DNA of 64,000 nt, taken from Aspidapion aeneum (taxonomy: Eukaryota > Arthropoda > Insecta > Coleoptera > Brentidae). The translations under genes were made by a program, and so were the position numbers. Shown here piece by piece: positions 22,155 to 35,800 of this stretch. Location of the stretch: assembly GCA_963576565.1 (NCBI GenBank), contig OY755042.1:4082112-4146111 (forward strand), written 5' to 3'. Below the pieces are notes generated by a model. It was not told the origin of the DNA and made no database searches. It saw only the letters and a list, made by a program, of their open reading frames with translations. How positions within the stretch are numbered: the stretch's first letter is position 1; each line of letters begins with the position of its first letter.

Positions 22155-25100
22155 GTAAGTTACATTAAAAAATATAAAATTTAATACTTTCCTGTTGATT
22201 CTTTCTTAACAATAATAAATCCCTCCACCCATCAAAATTTTTCCAAAAAAGTTTATAACAAAAACATTTCATGTATTCCGTAAAAATAATTGAGATAAAG
22301 GAAAACCAAGTTCTCTAATACAAATTTCAAAATGAAAGGTTCTTACTAGTTTGGAAATGTTTTTTTAAACTCTGCTATTCCAGCCAAACTTCTTTATGTT
22401 CAATTTAGCACTGTGCCTAAGAGTCATTTGCAGCCGTAATAGCCAAGTTTAAAAAAACATTTCCAAACTAGTAAGAACCTTTCATTTTGAAATTTGTATT
22501 GGAGAACTTGGCTTTACCTTTATCTCAATTTTTTTTACGGAGTAACACTTTCGCGTACTTGGCTTTTTTTACATGAAATGTTTTGTTATGATTTCACTCT
22601 TTTTTTAAAGGATTTGGATGATATTTAGGTTTTAAAGTAGTAAAATATGCGGAATATTGTTCAAAACTTTTGCAATGCCTTATTAAAAATTTTGAGGTTT
22701 TTTTATATTTTCCTATGGTTTTATCATAGTTCCTATCAGCCTTCTAAAGGTCAGCTCTTTAGTGTTCCTGGAAGTAGGCAATGTTAATTGTACATAACTT
22801 TGCATTTATAGGGGAGGAAAGTTAATTAAAATTTTGGTGTTTTTAAATTTTTTCCTATAGTTTTATCATAGTTCATATCAGTCGTCCAAAGCTCAGCTTT
22901 CTAACGTTTCTGGAAGTGGAGAATGTTACTTTTACATAACGTTACATTTATAGGGATGGAAATATATAGTTTTATCATATTTCCTATGAGCCTGCCAAAA
23001 CTCAGCTCTCTAGCGCCTGTAGAAATGGGCAATGTTACTTTTACATAACTTTACCATGTATGGGGGAGGGAAGTGAATTAGAATTTGAGGATTTTTTCCA
23101 AGGGTTTCGTCACAATTTCTATCAGTGTGCCAAATTCCATCTTTGTAGCGTGTCTGGAAGTACAGTAGAATTTGATGATCTATACATGAGTGAGTGAGTG
23201 GCAATTTCGACGTTTTTGTAACTACTTTACTACTTTATGGAAGTCCATGAAACTTGGAGGGATTGTTAACTCTATAAAGATCTATGACTCTGCAAAGTTT
23301 GAGTTTCGCAGCTCATTCCGAAGTCATATAAGGGCTGAAATGTTTCAAGAAAAGATGGTACAGCAGATCCCGCGCGAACTTGGTGGGGCACTGTCGTGCC
23401 CCCAGATTTCTTACATTTTTGATAAACATAAAAAATGCATTTTCGTGCATATTCAAGGAAAGTTCAGGGTTATTCTTTATACTTGCGTGGCCTTTTTAAA
23501 GTAAAACACACATAATTTCTGACAGTCCCAAAAATCATACAGAATTATGCAACTTTTGCATTTATAGTTTTTTAGAATAAAAAAATGTAAGTTTCAATCG
23601 CGTGCGGGATTTTCATCTTCATGATTCAAAGCATGCGAGACTATGTGTAGTAAGTGCCGTCGTGTTTTTTTCAAATTGCAATAAACAATATTGTCTAAAA
23701 TTTGTAACTTTTTGAGCGGTTTATTTGTCTTGCGATCATTTATAAATTTACAGAAAAGATTTTTAAAAACTTATACCTTAAATTATATTTTATATCATAA
23801 CTAAAAAAAATACAAATTACTTAAAATTTGTAACCTTTTTGTCGTTTCTTTGCCTTTCAAACTTTTATATTATGTTTCTATTTGCAAATAATGCTTAATA
23901 AATCAAACTGAGGTACAGTGCAGACTCGATAATCCGAACTAATAAAAACCAAGGTTATTCGGATTAGCAAATAATTCGGATTACCGAAGCAGTTTCTTTT
24001 TATTAAAATTTTTATTATGAAACGCGTTTTTTCCGGCAACATTTTCCAGTAGAGAGCCGATTCGACTGCGTTGTATATTTGAGTAGCCACAAGATTTAAT
24101 TGCCTTACCTTCTCTTTAAATGTAGTCAAGAAAGGATTGACGACACTTTGATCATTGGATAGTTTTTCGCCGCTCACTTTTAAAGCAAGAAGACTATGCC
24201 TTTTTCGAAAGTTACAAATGCACCCCCTCCTAGCTTTAAAATTATCATTTCCATATGTTTCGTAACAAACTGTCTTGCTTTAGCAGATAAAATTTCATAG
24301 GAAATTGAGACATGCCTCGCTCTTTGTCTACAAAACCATGCATACAAACGAGTTTCCATTTCACGATATTCAGCTTTTCGTAAAGTTTTTCTGCGCCTTG
24401 AGCCAGAATCACATTGACCAATAAATCAAAAAAAAATACACAATTGTACAAAGAAAACCACTAAAATTGATTTAAAATGAATCCTACCTGTCTTTTTCTT
24501 TTTTATGTCACAGATTGTAGATCTTCCAACCCCATACTCAGCGGCCAACACTTTTCCACTTTCTCCCTTGACAAGTCTTTCAATAATGTCTTGTGTTTTC
24601 TTTTAGGGGGCATTTTTATTTAATTATATTAAAATAAAAACCCACTTATAGTACCTAAAATGGCATTACAAACATCCCATCTAACAACCAAAGCATGTAA
24701 ATATCACTACTCAAAAGCGTGTAAAAGCAGTGAAAGAAAATGCTGCACACCTGTTTAATGTGAATCCCAGATATAAACAAAAGGGTAATTGGGGGGAATC
24801 CCTGAAAATCTAGTCATAATTTCTATAGTAAAAAAGTACAGGTTCGGATTATCGAGTACTATGAAATTCGAATTACAGAGTACCCAATGTATTGAAAATG
24901 CTTGTTCGGACTACTGAAGAATTCGGATTATCGAATGTTCGCATTATCCAGTCTGCACTGTACTAAGGGCCAAGGTAACAAACAAAAATACTCTGCCAAT
25001 ATATGGGCACCTAAGCTCACACTAGGTACTATAGTTATTGTGTACTTGTGAGCTAATATAACTAAAAACTAAAATATATTTTAATAAACGTGGAATTTCG

Positions 25101-28100
25101 TACCCGCCAATTTAAAAATCAAACAAGTTTCGTGGCGAATCGGGCAAAAAGAAGTTTTTGTTTTTCTCATATATTTTTCCGTGGGTAGCTAAGCTTAACC
25201 TTACGGGGATCCAAGATCTAATGGCCACCTAATAAGTGTTGACAGTTAACTGTTTCGTCCTTATGGCATGGGCGCACCCAGGGGGGGGGGGTTCGGTTCG
25301 GTTCGGCCCGGGCCCCCCCAAGCCTAAGATTTTTGTATATATTTTCCACATATTTCATAAATAAACACAAAAAATAGCATGAAATATGACATCATGAGGC
25401 CTCGGGCCCCCCCAAGACATATTCCTGGGTGCGCTACTGCTTATGGGACTCCTCAGAACACTACTTCGTCAGTTTGATAATTCTTGCGAAGTTAATCGTA
25501 AGTAAATAGTGAGAAAACTATCGCAAGAAGCGCCATCTACCGAGATACGAGAGAAACAAAAAACAAAAGCAGGCGAAAAACTGCTATTACATATCGATCA
25601 ATGAGCCTCTCTGGCACCCCTGGTTCCGCCACTGTATGACGTCATAAGAGGGGAGATCTGTCCAGGAAAAAATTATTTGTAGCGTTTTTTAGACCTTTTC
25701 AACGAGGTATCAAAACAACATTTCATTTTTCTTAATAATGATTTGAAAAAATACTGACCTAATCGGTGCGTAATATTTTCCGAAAAAATATCTTGGTATC
25801 AAAAAAACTTATTCATAACCTAAACTTTTTTGAAAAAAAAATGTGTGTTGTTAATTTGGATTTTTTTTAAATCTCACCATTAATGGGCTCTTAAAAAATA
25901 TTTTTTCTAAATATATTTTTGCTTTTTAGGTTGATATTGATTGTATGCGTGCATTTAGAATATTACAGCGACACATGGAATTGCACAAAAGGTGGCGACT
26001 ATGTACGAGTATATATAATTGGTAAGTGAAAACTATAGACATAGGGTGATTTGGGGTAAATGCGTCCCCAAATTAATATAATTGTGTTATAACTTCAACA
26101 TTAACAGACTTTTTCATATTGGCAGAACGCCGCGGCATACCAACTAAACCTAATTAGCAGTGTTGTAGTTTAGTTTGGTTAGGTTAGGTTTGGTTCAGTT
26201 TAGTTAGGTTCGGTTCGGTTTGGTTCGGTTCGGATTCACATCCTCTAGAATCCCGGGTCGGAAGTCAGGAAAGTTTTTTTTTTAATTATTGGTTCAGTTT
26301 GCTTTGGTTCGGTTCGGTTAGATTTGATTAGGTTTCGTTAGGTTAAGTTTTTGAAACTTTCTATTTTCATGTGGAGAATCATTCAAATGAAAATCACCCT
26401 GTATTTATCTATTCTAATACATGAGGTAAATAATATTGGTAGATCTGCGCATGCGAAATTAGGGATCGAAAGTAAACTTGGTGGGGCTAGCGTCTTGTAT
26501 TAAAAAATGCAGGTGGTACCTTTCCAAAGACTTTGTTATATTTCGAGAAGGGATTGGGTACTTATAGAATGGAATAAGGTGCGTTCAAAACTTTAACTTT
26601 AAAGAATGAAGTAACCTAGCCGTGCTTAAAACACAGAAATTCTTCCCAAAATTTGAAAATAAATTTTAAATTTTTGCACATACTCCTGGAAACCCCAAAA
26701 TGGTTATTATGATTAGGTGGCGCGTGCCAATTTTTTGGAAGAAAAACGCGTTGCTGCTCTACAAGGACAATGCACCGCACCGGCCCACAATGCCCTATCC
26801 ATTAAGCAGTTTTTAGCTAATAACAAGATCCCCGTCGTCAACCTGTTTGAACCCGTTTTAAAATATTAGAACACGTCAAGGAAAAAACATTTGATGATTT
26901 CTAAAATTGCTTCCAACATTGGAAGAAAACGCATGCAACGCTGCGTCGATAGGGGACAACATTGATGGAGAACATCATTAAGTTGTAGAAGTGATTATCA
27001 TTTGTTCCTCAACTTGAAACAGCACAGCACACAAGAGGGAATTAAGTTCTCAAGCGACGAAGAGCTGAAGGCAGCTGTCAACTCTGTCCTACGTGAGTGG
27101 GCGGGAGAATGTTACGACGCGGGTATAAATAAATTGGTAAAATTTTTTTTTAAGTCACAAGCTTTTATAAAATGCACTAAAAATTAAAAAATAATTTTCT
27201 GACATTCTAATATTATCATAATAATAAAAGCGATGGCCGACTGATGGAAATTTTGACGATGTTAGCACGATAAGATATCCGTATCAATTAAATATCACTA
27301 TTTGCAAGAATCAATCTAGCAGAAAAATGCAGAGGTACCAAACCCACCCAACCTGACCCAAGATACCCCAGCATTTCTCTGACATAGGTATGGCAATGGC
27401 ATAACATTGCGGCACATCAAACATATCTTTGATGACCTGCTATGTTGAATATTCTTTAAATGTTTAGATCACAAATTTAGATTAACTTATGCTTTGATTT
27501 GCGGCCATCGCTTTTATTATTATGATAAAATTAGAATGTCAGAAAATTATTTTTTAATTTTTAGTTCATTTTATAAAAGCTTGTGACTTAAAAAAATATT
27601 TTTACCAATTTATTTTCTACTTTTTAGTCTCAGCTATCCACTATATTAAATGAAAATATTTGTTCATTAACAGAACAGAAGAGTTTATTCTAGATTATAA
27701 TGAAATCGCTGATCGTGAGTTGTTTGGAAACTCATTTTTCTATTGGGGGAAGGAGAGGGTGGGGGTAGAGGTAGAAATATATTTTTTGTTTGGGCTGTAT
27801 TGCCATCCAAATCGGATAATGGGAAGTGTGTCAAAAACGCTTCACAAGATTTGATAGATAGATAGATAGACAGAACATCTGAAGCTAAATAAAAGCTTGT
27901 AAAAAACTTCCAGAGCGTCTTCAAAGATGAATCGATCATGACGAGGACTACGTTGAAAAATAGATTAAAGTCTACCAAAGTATGTAATTAGTTTTGCAAT
28001 AAAATTATGTTCACTCGGCGAAACAGCATTGGATACCTTAATTTCGGACAACCCGTACCTATACCAATTCAAGACTTGTAAATCAGTGTAAAAAAAATGC

Positions 28101-31100
28101 ATTATGACAAAAATATTGTATATTTTTTGCTTCTTACTATTGCAAAAATTATAACAAAAACAAAGTCAAAGTTTACACTTCTGCTAAATTAGCCTACGTC
28201 CGTCGTTTATTTTTATGTTGTATGGTTCTACGAAAATGCACAAAATTAAAAAATTACCGTTTTTTTTTACAAAAACGTGGTGCCAATTACAGCTAGTAGG
28301 TGCAACTGTAGCGAAAGTTTCAAATTACAAGATTATTTGGTTAATCAAAGGTTTTTTTTAAATTGTCATTAACCACAGAATAATATATAAGGTACTTGTC
28401 CCAATTTTCGGCAACTTAAGTTGCTTAAAAACTAACGTTTGATTTAAAAATCAAATAGAGAAGAAATTCGAAAGTTTTTAATGATATAAATATTTTATAG
28501 TATTACTTCGTTATTTAAAAATGTTCTAATTTGGTTGAATATTAATTTATTTGACTAATATATATTTTATATATAAAAAAATATTCATTTACATGTGTAT
28601 CTCCAAGGTCGTCATGGTACTGTACCACTGTTTTCGTCAACACATGTCCTGTACAGTAGGTGTTTCATAAACCACTTTTATTTATGATTCCAAGATTGTT
28701 GTCAAATGATCAGCTGTTAGGTGAAAAGGGATTGTTCTTTGGGTTAATTGATCATAATAAAATAAAAATGATACAACATCAAGAACAAGAAAAAGCTAAA
28801 AAGAATTATGACAAAAGACATAAGTCGAAAATTTTACCTTTATTGGACGAAAATGATCAAGTTTTTATTACAGATATAAAACTTGGTGGAAGCATTATCC
28901 GAAATTGCAAAGAACCAAATTCATTTATGGTAGAAACAGAAGATGGTGATATTTTCAGAAGAAATCGCAAATTTTTGATTAAACTTCCAAGTAAAACTGA
29001 AGACTTGACTAAAAAGGAGAAAAAGACACAAAATAAGACTAATGAAAATAAAAAGACCAAAGATGAGACACAAAAAGAAGAAAATACAGAAGGGAGAGAA
29101 AACAGAGAAAGAAGAAAACCAAAGAAGTTCAATGATTATGTGATGTAATAATGATTTGTTTATTTCATATAAGTGATTTGTGTTTTCTTTATATATTAAA
29201 CTCAAATTAAGTGTTTTCTTACTTTAGGAATTTGTTTTCTTTAACTTAGATTTTTCTAAAAAGAAAAATTAAAAAAGAAAAGGAGATGTACAGTAGGTGT
29301 TTCATAAACCACTTTTATTTATGATTCCAAGATTGTTGTCAAATGATCAGCTGTTAGGTTAGGAAAAGGGATTGTTCTTTGGGTCTTTTAAAATACACAT
29401 TTGGTTTAAAACGCTCTTGAGTTTTTATTAAATTAAAGTTACTTAAAACTACAATAATATAAAAGGCATAATAGAAACAATCGTACATGTCCCACTTTTC
29501 GTCAACCCATGTCCACTTTTTGTCTTATATTTATATAAAATAATAAAAAGGCACTTTCTACATGGAGGAGAGTGGGGCTTAGTGGCCACCCTATCAAGAA
29601 AGGTCGCTAAACTCGGGCTCTCGTTGAAATCAAATCTTTTCATCTGTTGCTCGCACAATTCACTGCGATTTGAGGCGTGCCTATTAAACCCAAATGACCA
29701 GTTTGCCCCGATAGACACTATTACCCACTTTCCCCTACAAACAAACAAAATAATATTTTTTAAATTCTTTATTTATAATACAGTGGCGCACCCAGGAATA
29801 TGTCTTGGGGGGGCCCGAGGCCTCTTGGGGGGGGGGGGTGGTGCCGAAGCCTCATGATGTCCAATTTTAAGCTATTTTTTGTGTTTTTTCATGAAAAATT
29901 TGGAAAATGTGTAAAACAATCTAAGGCTGGGTGCGCCCATGTATAATAATGATATAAGTAGTATCAAACAATTTTTTTAGAAAAAAGTTAATCCGACAGA
30001 TTTAGGAATACATCTTAAAGTTCAGCGATTTGACCTATTTTCGTCCAGTGTTGCCAGACTTTCCTGACTACTTTCATTCAACTAAGTGACAAAAACCCTT
30101 CATATACTTCAAAACAGTAATGGGTAGTAAAACTTTATAGTATAAAAAATTTTTAAAAATAAAAATGGAAGAAAAAACCAAATAAATAAAAGATTTATAG
30201 CTTAAACCATAAATTATAAAAGCCAAAATTAAAAATAAGGTATTTAAATTTACCTATATAAGTCAAGTTTGGTAAAATTATTGGAGTATTTGCAAAATAT
30301 TATATAACTTTGCCTCAAAAAACTCATTTTTGTCCAGAAGTTTGTCATCCTTATTTTTTTTAAACAAGATAATCACGTTAAAAGTGGCGCACCCAGGAAT
30401 GTATCTTTGGGGGGGGGGGCAAGGCCTTTAGGGGGGGGGGGGCGAAGCCTCATGATGTTGTGTTTTATGCTATTTTATCTTATTAATTAAAAAATTCTTA
30501 GGCTTGGCCCTCTAGCAATTTTAGAAAATAGCTACTCCATAAAGGGAGGGGAGCTACATATACATCATAAGATATAAATACATTTACAACAAACATCGAT
30601 GTCCCAAATTTCGTCACCATTATATCTCAAAGTGCGTCACCTCATTTTTGCTTTCTATTTTAAAAAAAATTGTCAGGAGAAGGTTATGATGAAGATAAGG
30701 CATTAAAAATCTCGATTTTTGTCGTAATTTTATGTCGCCATTTATTATTTTAGAAAAAAAATTAAGAAAGATTTTGGACTAAATCTTCAAATTTAGCACC
30801 TTGGCCTATTTTGGTCAAGCTTGAGAAAACAATAAAACACCTGTGACGGCGTTGAACTAATAGTGGGTTTACACATGTATGAATTTAGTGGCGCCAGTGT
30901 TCGCGCCAGTTCTATTTGCACGCCAGTAAATGTTTACACTATTGTGCGAAAAGTAAAAAGACTGGCAAGCCAGTTTCATTTTTAAAGTGTACACGATACG
31001 CGATATGTCGGCTGAACTCTCGGAAGCCTGCAAAATTGTCGCTAAACTTTTATTTAAAAAAAAAAAAAAAAGAGATTCAGAAAAAGGAACAACGAAAAGG

Positions 31101-32793
31101 CCGTATCTGGGTTAAAGCATGGATTGCTCGTCGATCTACTTTGGGTGCTTCCGAAAAACTTTTAGGAGAACTTGCAGCAGAAGTTCGTGCGAGCTATAAA
31201 AACCATCTTCGAATGACAAAGCAACATATTTTGATATTCTTCTAGAGTGTGTGACGCCACGAATTATAAAAATGGATACCCACATGAGAGATGCGTTAAC
31301 CCCAAAATTGAAATGGGAAGTGACATTAAGATATCTTGCAACAGGAGATTCTTTTGCATGATTGCAATTTCTTTATTGTGTACCAAAATGTACAATTCCA
31401 TCCCTGAAGTTAGCCAGGCCAAACATTCATAGCCTTCAAGAAACTGTATGGTCAGTTCTGCTGACCACTTTTTTTTAGCCATAATAAGCTATAAAAACAA
31501 CAATAAGCAAAATTTTGAAGCTCAAACACAATGAAAATTAAAAATAATGTAAAATAATGAACTTAAAACTGGCGAGCGGACGTGCAAGCACTTGTTTACA
31601 CAGGAAAATTTTCTTTTTCTGCGCGCATGCGTCACCACTGGCGCCAGCAAATTCAGTCAGCTGCAGACTTTTTTGATACATGCATGCAAAAAAATAACTT
31701 GTGTGCAAGTCGGTGTTTACACTTGCAAATTTAACTTACTGGCGCGCCAGTTTTTATTGGCGCCAGCAAATCCATGCATGTGTAAACTCTCCTTAATACC
31801 ACTGAAATAATAAACTTGCAGTACTGATGCTTTTATAGCTGCTGTTTTCGCTGGTGCTAAATAATCATCACTTCTTTTTAAAATTTATTTTATTAGAATT
31901 CTTAAAATTGGCAAAAAAATCAAATCTGAGAAATCACGAGCCATTAAATGAAAGTACCTTACCTGCTAATTAACCACGTATGTAGTTTTTTTATAAACTT
32001 TTTAAAAGGTATAAGTTAATTTAAAAAAACTTAATATGTGATTTGGGTAGGTATCCATTAGTCAAAATCCCCACACCCGACCTCAGAGAGTAAAAGAGAG
32101 CAAGTCTCAGGCTATTCTTAACAAAGGAACATTCTGATTTTAGAAAAAGGTGGATATTAGGTAGGGTTAAGTGGTGTAAAAGTGAGATACCCAAAATCCC
32201 GTTAAAAATGAGACAATTAAATAAATACTCCGCCAATATATGGGCACCTAAGCTCACACTAGATACTACAGTTATAGTGTACATGTGAGCAAATATAACT
32301 AAAAACTGAAATATATTTTATTCAACTCCAGACTCAATTAATTACCTTTCGTACCACACAAGCCATGTTTTGACCTAAATTCTAATTTATAAAATCTACC
32401 CCCACCCTTTAAAAGAAAACTAAAATGTGTTTTGTTTAACTCCAGACTCAATTATCTTTCGTTTGATATCACACACGCCATATGTTCACTTAAACTCTAA
32501 TTTTTGAAGTCTACCCCAACCTTTTTTTTAGATAAACTAAAATGTATTTTGTTTAACTCCAGACTTCATTACATTTCGTTTATATATCACACACACCATA
32601 TTTTGATATAAACTCTAATTTTTAAAATCTACCCCCACCCTTTTATTTGGCTTGCGTTCGGTGGATTTTGTTCATTTTTAAATGGGACCATCCCGACCCA
32701 AGACCCAGCCTAGGTACCAAATTTCATTCAAATCGGGCAAGCGGTTTTTGAGTTATGCGTGTTGGTCGTTACAGACAGACAGACATACAGACG

Positions 32794-32824
<31 letters not shown>

Positions 32825-35800
32825 GGCGCGACAAAAAAGTTTCAAAATCATCTGAAACAAAAAGATATATCAAAAATTTTGAAATTGGAGCAACTTTTTT
32901 TTTCCCGAAAAAATTGGGATTACCATAGCTCATAAATAAATATTTTTGCACTTATTTGTTGTATTTAAGTAAAAAAAAAAGAAAAACTTGTCTTGATTTT
33001 ACCCTGAGTGTCTTTTTTTTGGTTTAAATCGCAGGTCGTCTAAAAGAAAAAAAAATTATACGTGAATTTTACTTATATTTCTCATGTTTCGGCTGACCTG
33101 TCTCATTTTTGAAGTTTTTCAAGGTAAAATATGAGACACAGTTTTAATATTTTTCTCATATTATAGGTCACATTTTTAACGTTTGCAATATTTTTCTGAT
33201 AATCGAATATATACTTGTTCTATTTTTATTGGTTTATTCTGATCGTGAGTTTTCATCTGTGTTTGTTATGATTTTAGTTTTAGTTTAGTTATATTAGCTG
33301 TTGTATCCAGTTCTTCCAGTATTTTTATCAGTTCTTCTTTCTTATCTGTTATTAAGAAGATATCGTCAGCATCTTAGGTGGTTCAAGTATTGTTTGCTTA
33401 CTTGAATGCCTATTTCTTCCCATGCTAAGTTTTTTAAAACATCCTCTGGGGCCTCGTTAAATAGTTTATGCGGATTCGCTTGGTTCCTTCGTGGATTTTG
33501 ATTGATGCATGTCGTTGCTTCGGTATATATATTGGCGCAGCCCACGAGAAAGACCGGCCCGGGTGCGGAAATATCACGTGACCGTAGGAGGCTCACAAAA
33601 AAACGCCTCACGGCCCGCTGTCATTATAAAACATGTGTGTTTTTAGTTTTGGTATGTTTGTTTACGTCGATTTTTTTTTAATTCGGGCACGAATTTTATG
33701 TGAATTTTATCAAAAATAACGCAGCCCACGAAAAAGACTGTAGTGAGCTGCGTTAAAATAATGAATGGCTAATGAGTAAATTATAAAGAAAATACCTATA
33801 AGCTAAACAATGCCGCGAACGTGTAATTAGTGTTGTTCCTTGTCGGTCCAACTATAAAACTGAAACCTAATATGTTGCAAACGGGAAAGAAGAGGTAAAA
33901 GATCTTGGATAACATTGATCAAGTAATAGACATCCTTAGTGACATTTTCGATAGTGAGAGTGAAAAATGTGTTTAGTTGTCATTTCTTATTGAACAATTA
34001 GGTCTCTTGAAAAGGTAACCTGAGAATCGAAGATATGGTGGATACACTTTCATGTTGGCTTCATCTTTGTTAATCCAGTCATCCAGTGCATACACATCAA
34101 TTTACAATTCTAAGGTAATATGTCTTCCGCACCCTCGCAATATTAAAAAACTGATTTCTAAAATATTGTTAATAGATAGTAATCTCTCTGGTAGTGTGAA
34201 ATATTTAAAAAGTAAGATACATCTTTTAAAAGAACATGAGTTGGTAGTTAACTTACACTTTAATGAAATATATATTAAACTTTGTGCTGGGTAATTTTTC
34301 AAAAAATTATTGACGACCACTACATTCAGTTCATTGAATGTGAAAACCATCTCACTTATTCACAAGATCACTTGTTTCTTTTTAATAAATTATTGTGAAA
34401 TGTTTTATATTGAAAATTTTTCTTCAGATAACTCTAGTGAGTGTTTTTGTGGAGAAAAACTATTGTCAAAGCTGGAAAAAATTAGTTGGCAGGGCATGTA
34501 AAGTTTTTTAAAATAATTTTATTAAAAAGCACAATGATTTAGTGTCTGCTAATAAATTTTTGAATAAGAACTCAGACAAAGATGATGACACTCAAAGAAA
34601 AATTAAAAAACTGAAAGCTTAGGTTTGATATGTCGAATTTTCAAAGACTTGTATAGATTTGAAGTTACTAACGATAATATGTACCCAATATATGTACCTG
34701 AAGATATTAGAGTGCAAATTTTGTATAATTTTTTATTTTATAGATTCAGTTCTTTTATCCATAATAAACACATATATCAGCAAAATATTTTTTTCAATTT
34801 TTGCCTATAAAAGAACAAAAATTTTTGGTTAATTTATTTAAATTGTGTAAAAACCTATAATATATTAAGCAATACAATAAGATTCCTGGGACTCCTAAGA
34901 TCACGTGACCGCCGACTTGCTTATAACGCGCCATGGCCGGTCTTTATCGTTGGCTGCGATATATTGGCTATTAAGTTTGTGTATCTGTATTCTATTCGGC
35001 TATTAATTAAGATGGTTTTACTGACCAGTGCTCAATGCTATCGAAAGTTTTCTTAAAGTCTATAAAGGCAATATGTAGTGGAATGTTGTATTCGTTCGCT
35101 CGTTCTATTAGGATTTTCATGAGTAATAGGTGGTCAACTGTACTGAAACTGCTGCTGCTTAAGAATATGTACCACATATGTAACAGCTGGTTTCAATAAA
35201 TTTAGTTACGACTCTTAAAACAATGTTTTCCGAAATTTGAGCAGTGTATTTATATTATTATTGCTTTTAAATCAATCAAATTCAAAATGACACAGTCACT
35301 TTACTTCAAAATAATTTTAAAACTAATTTTATTGGCTACATACAACATTAGAAATGAAAGCTAGAATGGTTACCAAACTGGAAAATGGTTGGTCCATTAC
35401 CGCTGTTGCTGAAGAGTTTCATGTCTCAGCAATTACGGTGTTCCTAATTAACAAAAGGTGGCGGGAAGAACAAGTTTTAGAGAGAAGAGGAGGTTCCGCA
35501 AGACCCACTGTTTTCACAGCCAAACAAGACGAGGCCCTGGCTGCGAGAATTCTGTCGGAGTTTCCTGGAAGTGGACTGTATGGAGGAGAATTAGAAAATC
35601 AAATATTAGACATCGAATTGCGGCAAACCAAAACTGCTTTAAGGCCCCAACGAAAGCAATCCCGTTTAATATTTGCACTAAATCATATCAATAACAACCA
35701 AGATTTTTGGAGAAGAGTAATATTTACAGACGAAAAGATTTTTCAATCTTCTCTTGGTTGAAGAACTATAGCAAAAAAAATTTACCACTTTATTAAATAA

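Noticed and set aside
28660..28740. N-terminal part of the 162-codon ORF as a genuine protein start
   Set aside because: These codons lie in the truncated 5' LTR; the same DNA recurs in the 3' LTR at 29297, so the start is an artefact of the deletion.
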